A stretch of DNA of 64,000 bases from Prochlorococcus sp. AG-347-E03 (GTDB lineage: Bacteria > Cyanobacteriota > Cyanobacteriia > PCC-6307 > Cyanobiaceae), in the NCBI GenBank assembly GCA_003279115.1, contig QCBG01000001.1:124001-188000 (forward strand), in the 5' to 3' direction. Below are positions 10,268 through 18,637 of the stretch, piece by piece (positions within the stretch are counted from its first letter, which is position 1; each line of letters opens with the position of its first letter). A program made the translations under genes and the position numbers. Under the pieces are notes generated by a model. It saw only the letters and a program-made list of their open reading frames with translations. It was not told the DNA's origin and made no database searches.

Positions 10268-10313
10268 GATTGACAGTCGATCTAAACTTAGAGGGATAAA
10301 CCCCTCTTTTTTT
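10268..10313 (+). repeat. 46-bp repeat containing a terminator hairpin (copy 1)
   Basis: gattgacagtcgatctaaacttagagggataaacccctcttttttt; second copy at 20860-20905 differs at one base. Confidence 0.85.
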
Positions 10314-10373
10314 AATGATTAGTAGATTTATTTATGAAAAGATAATAACTCTTCTTATTTCTCTTTTCAGCTG

Positions 10374-10490
10374 ATGATTATTTCCCCGCACCTATTAATT
10401 GATGCTGTGATATTAAGCGCTGCCCTTACGATAACTTTGGTATTAAGAGCAAAAGGTAATGCTGCCAGAATAGAAAAAGAAAATAAATGA
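10374..10490 (+). CDS. mini membrane protein
   Basis: 38 aa MIISPHLLIDAVILSAALTITLVLRAKGNAARIEKENK. Confidence 0.55.
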   Translation: MIISPHLLIDAVILSAALTITLVLRAKGNAARIEKENK

Positions 10491-10627
10491 TTACTAAAGA
10501 AGAAGAAAAAGAATTTAGAAAACCTAAATTATATAGATTTTTGAACTTTCTTATTTATGGAAGTTCAATAGCTATTGGAGTTACCTTAGTTTATTTATAT
10601 TCTGCTTATGTCTTTATAAATAAATGA
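10487..10627 (+). CDS. mini membrane protein
   Basis: 46 aa; ATGA overlap with previous stop. Confidence 0.55.
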   Translation: MITKEEEKEFRKPKLYRFLNFLIYGSSIAIGVTLVYLYSAYVFINK

Positions 10628-10719
10628 CTTACATGTACGGCATAGCGATTACTTATGGGGCTGTGAGTCTTTTATTGCTTGGTGGGTTTGCATACTTTAC
10701 TTTTAAAATGAAACGCTAA
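10624..10719 (+). CDS. mini membrane protein
   Basis: 31 aa MTYMYGIAITYGAVSLLLLGGFAYFTFKMKR; ATGA overlap with previous stop. Confidence 0.5.
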   Translation: MTYMYGIAITYGAVSLLLLGGFAYFTFKMKR

Positions 10720-10920
10720 TTTTTATTTCCTCTTCAAGTCTTATGCACCTCACTTTCCACAAGGTAGATGAAGTGCTTTTGAGCCCTCAATAATTTCTAC
10801 TCCTATTGAATGGGTAAAGAAAGTCGTGACAACCACAAAGCACTAATACTCGGGTAATAATACTCTATGAATTTCTAATTAAAAGGAAGATAATTAAGGA
10901 GTAGAGATAAAGGAGGTTTC

Positions 10921-11085
10921 ATGAAATTCACTACTCCATTCGCCGCTCTAAGAAATGCAACTGCAGATATGTGGAGAATGCATGATTTCAATTATCAATT
11001 GCCCCAAAAAGAATTAAAAAAATATTGGGATCAAGAATGCACAGCGCATCCTGCGAATAGTCATTGCAAACTTTATTGTGATTAA
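10921..11085 (+). CDS. Cys-tailed microprotein family member
   Basis: 54 aa MKFTTPFAALRN...YWDQECTAHPANSHCKLYCD; AAAGGAGG ribosome-binding site. Confidence 0.7.
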   Translation: MKFTTPFAALRNATADMWRMHDFNYQLPQKELKKYWDQECTAHPANSHCKLYCD

Positions 11086-11173
11086 TATTTGATCTTTTTT
11101 AAGTATTCTTACGCTTGATTTTTATATTCGATCCGTACTAAAGATTAGTTAGTAAAAAAGGAGGAAAAAGTAG

Positions 11174-11275
11174 ATGACTAATTTAAGTTTAGAGATTATT
11201 TTTTGGGCAATCTTAATTTCATATCTTGGATTAAGGTTCAATCAAACTTGGAATGGCTACAAAAAACAATACTAA
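11174..11275 (+). CDS. mini membrane protein
   Basis: 33 aa MTNLSLEIIFWAILISYLGLRFNQTWNGYKKQY; GGAGG upstream. Confidence 0.5.
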   Translation: MTNLSLEIIFWAILISYLGLRFNQTWNGYKKQY

Positions 11276-11287
11276 TAGGAGGGCAAA

Positions 11288-11434
11288 ATGAAACTGCAAA
11301 CCCAATTCACAGTTCCAAAAAAAGATTTGCGAGATATTGATTACTTCATAAAAATGCAAACTTTAGAAAAAACTCGAAAGCAAAGTTGTATAAAATATCC
11401 ATCTGAGGAGGATTGTATAGTTTGTTGCAACTAA
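11288..11434 (+). CDS. Cys-tailed microprotein family member
   Basis: 48 aa MKLQTQFTVPKKD...SCIKYPSEEDCIVCCN; AGGAGG ribosome-binding site. Confidence 0.65.
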   Translation: MKLQTQFTVPKKDLRDIDYFIKMQTLEKTRKQSCIKYPSEEDCIVCCN

Positions 11435-11509
11435 GCATCAATAAATAATTATTTTTTTGCAAATAAATTCGAATCGTATTTGTTAATTCAATAGCAGAGA
11501 GGTTTCATT

Positions 11510-12028
11510 ATGGAATTAAAATTCTGCCCTACAACTATTTTTAGAGAAACTCCCAAAGTAACTTTTTTTGATGCTGGCATAGAGTCAACTAATGGTTGTG
11601 ATGTAGTAATGCATACAGGAGAGGCTATATCCCCTCCAGATGAATTTGAGTATGAGCAGTACTACGTGCACAATCATCAAATCGATCACAATTTAGTTAT
11701 TACTGGTGAGCGGAAATTTATTTTGATAAATCCAACTTGGGACGAACCCCATCATGTGATTTATCTAAAAAGATCTATGGGAGCACTTAAAATTCCTATT
11801 GGGACTTATCACAGGTCAATCTCGGGAAAAGAAGGGAGCATTGTTTTAAATCAACCTATCAGAGATAAATTTTTTGATCCAAAAAAAGAATTTGCTCCTC
11901 AAAAACTAAACAAATTAAGCCTAATTATTGCAAGAAAAAGTCCTCCCGTTTATTGGATTTGGGAAAATGATCAAATCAAAAGATTAATGTTTAATCCCTC
12001 AGTAAAAAAAACTACAACTTCAAATTGA
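11510..12028 (+). CDS. hypothetical protein
   Basis: 172 aa ORF; conserved-looking sequence without a family I can name. Confidence 0.65.
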   Translation: MELKFCPTTIFRETPKVTFFDAGIESTNGCDVVMHTGEAISPPDEFEYEQYYVHNHQIDHNLVITGERKFILINPTWDEPHHVIYLKRSMGALKIPIGTYHRSISGKEGSIVLNQPIRDKFFDPKKEFAPQKLNKLSLIIARKSPPVYWIWENDQIKRLMFNPSVKKTTTSN

Positions 12029-12047
12029 TATAAAACTAAAACTCACT

Positions 12048-12932
12048 ATGAATGACAAATTTAAATGTGATTTCGAACAAGAAAGAAGTAACGAGGTCGA
12101 ATTAGTTGCTAGTAATCTAGAAGCAATTTTAAAATCTAGTACTTATAAACTTGCTCACGAAGATATTGACTTATTGAATACTGATGAGATGCGAGGGGTG
12201 AGAATGCTCCTTGAAATCACAAAGCCAGAACAGGTTATTGAAAAAGAAAATATAATTTCAACTGTTATTGTCTTTGGAGGAGTCCACATATCAGAAGAAA
12301 TTACATCCAAAAGAAGGCTAGATGATGCAGAAAAACTTCTTTCAATTAATCCTAAATCTAAATCTTCAAAGATAAATATTGAGAGACTAAAAAATCTACA
12401 CTCTCTCTCACATTATTATTCTTCAGCAAGAGAATTATCTAAATTAATCTCGCTAGATAGCAAAACAAAAAATCCTCATTCCCATGTAATAGTTACTGGA
12501 GGCGGACCAGGGATTATGGAAGCAGCTAACAGAGGAGCGTTTGATGCTGGATGTAAATCGATTGGATTAAATGTAAGTCTACCCAATGAGCAACACCCTA
12601 ATTCTTTTATCACTCCAGGATTATGTTTTAAATTTAATTATTTTGCCATGAGGAAATTTCATTTTGTCATGAGATCTGCTGCTGCAGTTTTTTTCCCTGG
12701 AGGATTTGGAACTCTTGATGAATTATTTGAATTATTAACATTAAGACAGACAGGGATGAAGAAGAACATTCCAATAATTTTATTTGGCAGAAGCTACTGG
12801 GAAAAGGTAATTAATTTTCAATTCTTATCTGATATGGGTTTGATTGGAGAAAATGATTTGTCTATTTTTCAATACGCTGATACAGCAAAAGAAGCATGGG
12901 AAATCATCAAATCATCAAAAGTCTCAGGTTAA
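12048..12932 (+). CDS. LOG family (lysine decarboxylase-like, TIGR00730) protein
   Basis: VTGGGPGIMEAANRGA and FFPGGFGTLDELFE motifs. Confidence 0.9.
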   Translation: MNDKFKCDFEQERSNEVELVASNLEAILKSSTYKLAHEDIDLLNTDEMRGVRMLLEITKPEQVIEKENIISTVIVFGGVHISEEITSKRRLDDAEKLLSINPKSKSSKINIERLKNLHSLSHYYSSARELSKLISLDSKTKNPHSHVIVTGGGPGIMEAANRGAFDAGCKSIGLNVSLPNEQHPNSFITPGLCFKFNYFAMRKFHFVMRSAAAVFFPGGFGTLDELFELLTLRQTGMKKNIPIILFGRSYWEKVINFQFLSDMGLIGENDLSIFQYADTAKEAWEIIKSSKVSG

Positions 12933-12953
12933 AAGTTCTAAATTTATAATGAC

Positions 12954-13331
12954 CTAATAACAAAGAACGCTATCGGCTTTTATTGACTCATCAACAAGTA
13001 CATCTGGCATTGCAAACTCTGCATTATATCCCGCTAAAAGCGTTTCATCATAACCTCTTGATTTAGCTGAAAGTCCTGACACATATATCCTAACTTTTGA
13101 ATTCCTTAAATTTTCAAGATGTTCGTATAAATCTCCGGTACCTGTACCAACTATTTCACCAGCTTTTTTACAACTTAGTAAATTTACTCCGTCCCCCGCA
13201 AGAAAAAGAGTTACTTTATGATCATTTTTCTCTGCTTCGAGAGCAACTAATAAACCTAAAGTTACTTTATTTTTGGATTCTAAACCGCTATGAATGTAAA
13301 TAAGTACAGTGTTGTCGGTAATAATAGACAT
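12954..13331 (-). CDS. DsrE family protein
   Basis: 125 aa, DsrE/DsrF-like pattern LGLLVALEAEKNDHKVTLFLAGDGVNLL. Confidence 0.75.
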   Translation of the reverse strand: MSIITDNTVLIYIHSGLESKNKVTLGLLVALEAEKNDHKVTLFLAGDGVNLLSCKKAGEIVGTGTGDLYEHLENLRNSKVRIYVSGLSAKSRGYDETLLAGYNAEFAMPDVLVDESIKADSVLCY

Positions 13332-13468
13332 TTAATCCTCCCTAGATTTACTCTATTTAATCCTAAAAAAAGCATATTTTCAGTGGCTATATTTTTTATG
13401 AAATGCTTACTATTTAATCCTAAATTCAAAAATTTTAAAAAGATTAATCATCTTCAAAAAATTTGCAA

Positions 13469-13777
13469 TTAGCTCCTTCTCACCCAATCAGGAGATCCAC
13501 CAAACCAGTCAGCAAGATCATCATTTTGGGGATCAAAATGGTTTTCAGTTTCTAAACCATCAAGCCCAAGATTCTGGATTAATCCATTTATGCCATCTGA
13601 ATTTTGTTTCCCATATCTCCTCAAACTGTTAGCTTTCTTTAGCCATGTCCATATAGTTGAATTATGTTTTGAAAACTTTTCTACATAAATTCTTTCCTCC
13701 AACGAAACAGGTTCATCAATTGAAATTCTCTTAACGATATCCTTGATTTTTAAACGAGTCTTGTTTGTTAGAAACAT
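13469..13777 (-). CDS. hypothetical protein
   Basis: 102 aa ORF with acidic/aromatic C-terminus (DDLADWFGGSPDWVRRS). Confidence 0.65.
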   Translation of the reverse strand: MFLTNKTRLKIKDIVKRISIDEPVSLEERIYVEKFSKHNSTIWTWLKKANSLRRYGKQNSDGINGLIQNLGLDGLETENHFDPQNDDLADWFGGSPDWVRRS

Positions 13778-14095
13778 ATTTCATAAAAGAAGTTAATGTT
13801 TTATAGAAGTTTTTTTTATGAATGTCTTGTCAATCTTTATTTCAAGAAAAAGTATTTTTTAGGTGGTTTTCAAGGACAAAAATATTCATTTAAAAACAGT
13901 CACGTTTAATTGGTAATAACGAATACTTAATTAGATTTGTATAACTTATATAAAAACAACATCTACATAAGTTTCTTTAGTTAATTTAAACTTTATTTAT
14001 AAAAAAGAATTAATAAAATTTAATTTGACAATTGATCTAACATAGACAGATATACTCTTCTTTTCTATTGAGAAAACTTTTTAAATTAAGAACTT

Positions 14096-14812
14096 ATGAA
14101 AGGTCAATGGATAAATATTTATAGTGGCGATTTACCTCTTAGATCATGGTGGGTAAATTCAAGTAATGAATGTGAATATGTATCTATAGTTTTACCAGAA
14201 GTATTTGGAATAAATAATTGGATAAGAAGTTTTTCTAAAAAATTAGCCACAAAAAATGTACCAGTATTAGCATTACCTCTTTATGGGAGAACGGCTCCAA
14301 AATTAGATTTAGGATATGACGAAGAAGACTTAAATTTAGGGAGGCAGCATAAAAATTTGACCACTTCAAAAAATATTATTAAAGATGTTTCTGCAGCTAT
14401 AAATTGGGTTATAGAAAATTACCCAAAAAAGAAAATCTCAATTATTGGATTTTGTTTTGGGGGTTATGCAGCACTTATTGCTTCTTCATTAAAGGGAATA
14501 GAAAGTACATTTTGTTTCTATGGAGCAGGGGTTATAACACCAAAACCCGATAATAATTTTGCACCCATAGATCTTATTGAGAAGGTTTCAGGAAAATTAA
14601 ATTTTATTTGCGGTTCTGCAGATGATTTAATTCCTTTACAAGATAGATTAGAAATAAAAAAAAGATTTAAAAAAGTAGATCCATTAGAGGAGAGATTTAT
14701 TTATATTGAAATTGAGGGAGTTGATCATGGCTTTATGTGCGAGGAAAGAGAATCCTTCGATAAAGATGCATCATTAATTGGTTGGAATTTATTGATGAAA
14801 GAATTCAATTAA
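14096..14812 (+). CDS. dienelactone hydrolase family protein
   Basis: IIGFCFGGYAAL nucleophile elbow, GVDHGFM motif. Confidence 0.85.
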   Translation: MKGQWINIYSGDLPLRSWWVNSSNECEYVSIVLPEVFGINNWIRSFSKKLATKNVPVLALPLYGRTAPKLDLGYDEEDLNLGRQHKNLTTSKNIIKDVSAAINWVIENYPKKKISIIGFCFGGYAALIASSLKGIESTFCFYGAGVITPKPDNNFAPIDLIEKVSGKLNFICGSADDLIPLQDRLEIKKRFKKVDPLEERFIYIEIEGVDHGFMCEERESFDKDASLIGWNLLMKEFN

Positions 14813-14877
14813 AAAATTATTGCGAAGGATTTTTATTAATTTCATCGTTAATAAATTAAACACCTTAAATACTTTTT

Positions 14878-15180
14878 ATGAAAAAGTTTCCATTTTTAAT
14901 TTTGTTACTAACCTTTTTTATTGCATTACCTTCTTATGCAAATCAAGCCAATGAGAAAAACAATTTTGTAAAAATGCGCAAGCGTTTTGAAAAAATTGAT
15001 AAAAATAGTGATGGACTTCTTTCCAAAGAGGAAATGATTGAAGCTCACCGCAATCGTATAGATAAACTATTTCTTAAATTTGATAAAAATGGTGATAAAA
15101 AATTATCAAAAAAAGAATTACGTGCAGTAAAAAAAGAAATGAAAAAAAAGATTGATAAAGTAAGAAATGAAGGGAAGTAG
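14878..15180 (+). CDS. secreted EF-hand protein
   Basis: signal peptide; DKNSDGLLSKEE and DKNGDKKLSKKE calcium-binding loops. Confidence 0.88.
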   Translation: MKKFPFLILLLTFFIALPSYANQANEKNNFVKMRKRFEKIDKNSDGLLSKEEMIEAHRNRIDKLFLKFDKNGDKKLSKKELRAVKKEMKKKIDKVRNEGK

Positions 15181-15183
15181 AGA

Positions 15184-15738
15184 ATGTCTGAGGACCTCAA
15201 TTCTTATATGCTCAAAACAGCAGAAGGTGATAAGGATTCTTTCCGATATATTGCAAATGCATTGGGATACAAAATGCATTCAACAGCGATTAAGATTTTG
15301 GGCTCATCACATTTAGAAGATGCAGATGATATAGTACAAATCTCTTTAATTAAAGCTTGGCAATCAGCTCCTCGCTGGGAAAACAAAGGTAGTGTAGAAG
15401 GATATGTTTACAAAATCGTTTTTTCAACTTGTATGGATTTTATTAGAAAATATAAGCGTGCTGATGAATTTAAAGATAATTATTCCAACTTAGAAATTAC
15501 AAACAACAACTACAGGAACAATGAATTAAGAAAAATGATCTTTAAAAATATTGAAAAACTTCCTAAAGATCAACAAGAAGCAATTCTGCTACATTATTTT
15601 TCTGGATATAAACAGAAAGAAGTTGCTGATCTTATTAAAAAAAGCAACAAGGCAACTGAAAGCCTTATTATTCGTGCTCGCAAAAAGCTAAAAAATATTT
15701 TGCCAAAGGATATTTTGGAGGAATTACTTCATGTCTAA
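15184..15738 (+). CDS. ECF-type sigma-70 family RNA polymerase sigma factor
   Basis: DADDIVQISLIKAWQSAPRWENKGSVEGYVYKI and LPKDQQEAILLHYFSGYKQKEVADLI. Confidence 0.92.
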   Translation: MSEDLNSYMLKTAEGDKDSFRYIANALGYKMHSTAIKILGSSHLEDADDIVQISLIKAWQSAPRWENKGSVEGYVYKIVFSTCMDFIRKYKRADEFKDNYSNLEITNNNYRNNELRKMIFKNIEKLPKDQQEAILLHYFSGYKQKEVADLIKKSNKATESLIIRARKKLKNILPKDILEELLHV

Positions 15739-15991
15739 ATTAAAAGAGGAACGTCTCAATCAAATGATTGAGAATGCACTGTCTTATAAACAAGAGGGAA
15801 GAACTCTTAAACTTAATTCTTTTTTTAGAAGACTTAAAGTCTTCATTTTTAAACCAAAAGTTTATGGATTCACTTTTGCCTCGTTTGTTATTTCTTACGT
15901 TTTTATTCCTCAAATTTTAATATCAAGAAATTTTGTTGATGTTGATGAAATTAATGATTTTGTGACTTATGAGATTATTGAGAATTTGTAG
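15731..15991 (+). CDS. small TM protein, possible anti-sigma partner
   Basis: start overlaps the sigma-factor stop; single TM segment. Confidence 0.55.
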   Translation: MSKLKEERLNQMIENALSYKQEGRTLKLNSFFRRLKVFIFKPKVYGFTFASFVISYVFIPQILISRNFVDVDEINDFVTYEIIENL

Positions 15992-16048
15992 TCTAAGTTT
16001 TATAAGTAAGATTTCTAATGGGATAGCAAAACACTCTTTTTTTTCTTC

Positions 16049-16402
16049 TTATTCTGTTTCTTCTTTAACTTCACTTGCGTTTAAATCTTCCGCTTTTACT
16101 TCCACTTCTTTTACCTTTGGCTTTTCCGTTTTAACTTCAAGTACTTTTAATGCTAAAGATTCAAACTTAGCTTTTATAAAATTTACTATGAAGATTAATA
16201 TTGGAACGTGGGCTAGACCGCCAATTATCACTTTAGTTTCTGAATAATACATTTGTAAGTTTATGAGAATTAAAATATTTAAGCATAAATCTAATTTACA
16301 AATTGCTTTTATTAAGCCAATAAACATTATTAATAATTTCTTGATTCGTAGATCAATAATCTTGCTATTAATTAAGTAGAGACTTTTTTTATCAAATGCC
16401 AT
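16049..16402 (-). CDS. small membrane protein (real start possibly at MYYSETKV)
   Basis: TM segment plus acidic/Lys tail EVKTEKPKVKEVEVKAEDLNASEVKEETE. Confidence 0.5.
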   Translation of the reverse strand: MAFDKKSLYLINSKIIDLRIKKLLIMFIGLIKAICKLDLCLNILILINLQMYYSETKVIIGGLAHVPILIFIVNFIKAKFESLALKVLEVKTEKPKVKEVEVKAEDLNASEVKEETE

Positions 16403-16485
16403 TAGACATATTTCTAATGAACATGTGTGTTGTAGTTATAGCTTTGCTTATCAGAAGAGAAATCAAACTTAAAAAAGCGAGATAG
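16396..16485 (+). CDS. mini membrane protein
   Basis: 29 aa MPLDIFLMNMCVVVIALLIRREIKLKKAR. Confidence 0.4.
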   Translation: MPLDIFLMNMCVVVIALLIRREIKLKKAR

Positions 16486-16488
16486 ATT

Positions 16489-16608
16489 ATGAAGACACAA
16501 ATTTTTAAAGAGCAGTACATTCCAAATTTCCACGCTATTACTCTTTTACTAATACTGCTTCTATGTCTGTGGTTACCTCTAGCACTAAGATTTTTATTAA
16601 TAATTTAA
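16489..16608 (+). CDS. mini membrane protein
   Basis: 39 aa MKTQIFKEQYIPNFHAITLLLILLLCLWLPLALRFLLII. Confidence 0.45.
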   Translation: MKTQIFKEQYIPNFHAITLLLILLLCLWLPLALRFLLII

Positions 16609-16634
16609 TTTTAGTTTCTCTCTAAATCATTGAT

Positions 16635-16706
16635 ATGACTGATATAAATTACTGGCTAATGAAAAGTGAGCCAGTAGACATAGCAATGGATTTGAAAATT
16701 CGTTAA
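16635..16706 (+). pseudogene. EVE-gene 5' fragment with core repeat copy 1 (junction J1)
   Basis: ATG..MTDINYWLMKSEPVDIAMDLKIR; tactggctaatgaaaagtgagcc at 16650-16672 matches EVE gene 28052-28074. Confidence 0.85.
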
Positions 16707-16710
16707 AAAA

Positions 16711-16732
16711 ATGTTCACGATATGTTCACGAT
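16711..16732 (+). repeat. arm-type direct repeat pair, E1 left end
   Basis: ATGTTCACGAT ATGTTCACGAT, exact tandem with 11-bp period. Confidence 0.85.
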
Positions 16733-16769
16733 TTTTACAGCTAAAATTAATTGAAAAGATTTGATAATA

Positions 16770-16916
16770 ATGGCAATTTCACACTATAGAAAGCAAAGGA
16801 TAATGCTATTAGCAAGACTCAATCTTGGTTTAGCTAGTGAAGATAAAGAAGAAATTGATCTTTATAATCACTATCAAAAAAATATTTATTCAGAACAAAA
16901 TCAACAACAGCAATAA
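16770..16916 (+). CDS. small hypothetical protein
   Basis: 48 aa MAISHYRKQRIMLLARLNLGLASEDKEEIDLYNHYQKNIYSEQNQQQQ. Confidence 0.5.
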   Translation: MAISHYRKQRIMLLARLNLGLASEDKEEIDLYNHYQKNIYSEQNQQQQ

Positions 16917-17364
16917 TTAAACCAGTAAACCAAATTCGAAAAGGTAGACAAAAAAATAATTGTAAGGATACCGTCTATTCTATTGAGCTTGTTGGATGAT
17001 ATGGTCCCAGGATTAAAGATTTAATTAATCATGATTAAATCAATATTAAGGATTCATGCAAAATATTCGAGACCGATTACTTTGTGTGTACGACAGTTCT
17101 GGTGATCGACTCGACCAAGGTTGACCAATTAGATCTTCACTAACCAATGGTCTGCAACACCAAGGTAAATTAACTTTACTAACCTTTACGGAAAGTAAGT
17201 TAAATGATCAGAAATTAAACTTTCGGGATTAATTCTGAACTATCTTAAAAATTAAGTCGTTTGTAAAGCATGAAGAAGTGAGTAATCACTTTTACTTCCA
17301 AAACTAATTTCTAAGAAAATTCTTAATCTGATTATCAAATAGATCTCCTTTCTGTCGTCACCAT

Positions 17365-17395
17365 TAAAAAAAGACCTGTAACAGGGTCTTTTTTT
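17365..17395. terminator. bidirectional-looking terminator
   Basis: AAAAAAAGACC TGTAACA GGGTCTTTTTTT. Confidence 0.8.
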
Positions 17396-17446
17396 ATGTC
17401 TTAAATTTTATTGATTTACTGTTAATCCACAAATAACTAAATATTT

Positions 17447-17578
17447 TTATCTCACACTTTCACGATCAGTTAATGCTTTTTCAAAAGTAGAAAAGAAAGT
17501 ACAAATGCTATTCAATGCAACCAACAAAAGAACTACTGATCTTCCATGTTGATTTAATTGAAGTGTTCTTTGAGTCAT
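17447..17578 (-). CDS. small hypothetical protein
   Basis: 43 aa MTQRTLQLNQHGRSVVLLLVALNSICTFFSTFEKALTDRESVR, just downstream of the 17583-17765 ORF. Confidence 0.5.
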   Translation of the reverse strand: MTQRTLQLNQHGRSVVLLLVALNSICTFFSTFEKALTDRESVR

Positions 17579-17582
17579 ACTC

Positions 17583-17765
17583 TTAATAATCTTCGTTGTA
17601 ATCGGATGGACTACCAGTTAAAGAACAAACAACTGATTCCTCTTTTTTCATTTCTTTTATTTCCATTATTGGTCTGCCCATTTTCTTAAGTACATTTATA
17701 TCTTCTTTAGTCTGACAGCGAGCAATTATGTTTCCTTTTTGATCAAAGCAACTGTAGTAAGTCAT
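17583..17765 (-). CDS. small hypothetical protein
   Basis: 60 aa MTYYSCFDQKGNIIARCQTKEDINVLKKMGRPIMEIKEMKKEESVVC. Confidence 0.65.
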   Translation of the reverse strand: MTYYSCFDQKGNIIARCQTKEDINVLKKMGRPIMEIKEMKKEESVVCSLTGSPSDYNEDY

Positions 17766-17784
17766 TTTATTAAATGCAATTTAA

Positions 17785-17932
17785 AGTTTATGGTTGATTT
17801 CAGTTGTAGCAACGCAACCGACTCATGACAACCATATTTCTAATTTAGGTCAGCCATAGATTTAAATGGCTAAAAAAACATACCTCTTTCCGTACCTAAA
17901 TGTTCCTCAAACCGCACACATTAGATACGCAG
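17785..17932 (-). ncRNA. candidate structured RNA leader (copy B1)
   Basis: homologous to 22172-22310 in inverted orientation; conserved nested stems with compensatory changes. Confidence 0.5.
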
Positions 17933-17992
17933 TGGTTTAATCAAATCAATTAGAACAGAGAGGTAGCTAAACAAATATTCAAAGGAGGATTT

Positions 17993-18130
17993 ATGAGTGG
18001 AGATTTTGAGACTCTTGAAATTAATCAACCAAAAATTAAATATTTAAAACCAGAAGAAAATACAGAATGGTTAGACAAATTAATTAATAATATTGAGGAC
18101 ATGAAGAACAAGATATCAAAAGATTCTTAG
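17993..18130 (+). CDS. small hypothetical protein
   Basis: 45 aa MSGDFETLEINQPKIKYLKPEENTEWLDKLINNIEDMKNKISKDS; AGGAGG ribosome-binding site. Confidence 0.6.
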   Translation: MSGDFETLEINQPKIKYLKPEENTEWLDKLINNIEDMKNKISKDS

Positions 18131-18265
18131 AAATTTAAGAAAGAAACTTTTTTATTTGATTTTTAGTTTTAATGAGAAGCAATTCAAAAAAGAATTTAAA
18201 TTTTGTATTTAAGGTAACCGCTTTTTTGTGAGCATTATTCAGAATAAGAGTCCGACTATTTTTTT

Positions 18266-18409
18266 ATGCAAAAAAATTTAGATGAAAATTCTTATGAAAA
18301 AAGAATTGAAAATATAGAAAAAGGAAAATCTTATTTAAAAAGTAATGGATTTTTCAAATCAAAATCTAATCTATTCGAAGACATACAAAGATTTATTTAT
18401 AAAAGGTAA
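18266..18409 (+). CDS. small hypothetical protein
   Basis: 47 aa MQKNLDENSYEKRIENIEKGKSYLKSNGFF. Confidence 0.4.
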   Translation: MQKNLDENSYEKRIENIEKGKSYLKSNGFFKSKSNLFEDIQRFIYKR

Positions 18410-18528
18410 TTTAAAAAATAATTTTTTACTTTTGATTAATTAAATCTCTCCATAAGCAAGCCATCACATAAAAGAAAGAAAGACTTGAAAAGGTTAGGAG
18501 AAAAAAAGAATGGGTCAATTTTCTATAA

Positions 18529-18633
18529 CTAAATTAATCCAAATAATCCTGCAGTAAAACCAACAGCAGCAAAGAATACGAACTCGATTAAATCTCTTGG
18601 AGCAGAGTTCATAAAAAAACTGATTTGAGTCAT
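18529..18633 (-). CDS. mini membrane protein
   Basis: 34 aa MTQISFFMNSAPRDLIEFVFFAAVGFTAGLFGLI. Confidence 0.5.
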   Translation of the reverse strand: MTQISFFMNSAPRDLIEFVFFAAVGFTAGLFGLI

Positions 18634-18637
18634 AATT

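Noticed and set aside
15969-16247. 92-aa plus-strand Ser/Phe-rich ORF
   Set aside because: Antisense of the Lys/Glu-rich minus-strand ORF; low-complexity composition is typical of a shadow ORF.
16711-16732. Pho-box or OmpR-family operator interpretation of the 11-bp-period repeats
   Set aside because: The period matches such operators, but the sequences differ between junctions and agree between the two ends of each cassette, which fits element-specific att arms better. Kept as the alternative to test.
17080-17165. Possible tRNA near gtacgacagttctggtgatcgactcgaccaaggttgaccaattag
   Set aside because: GGTG/CACC ends and an ATTGGTTAG segment are suggestive, but T-arm and anticodon stems do not pair.
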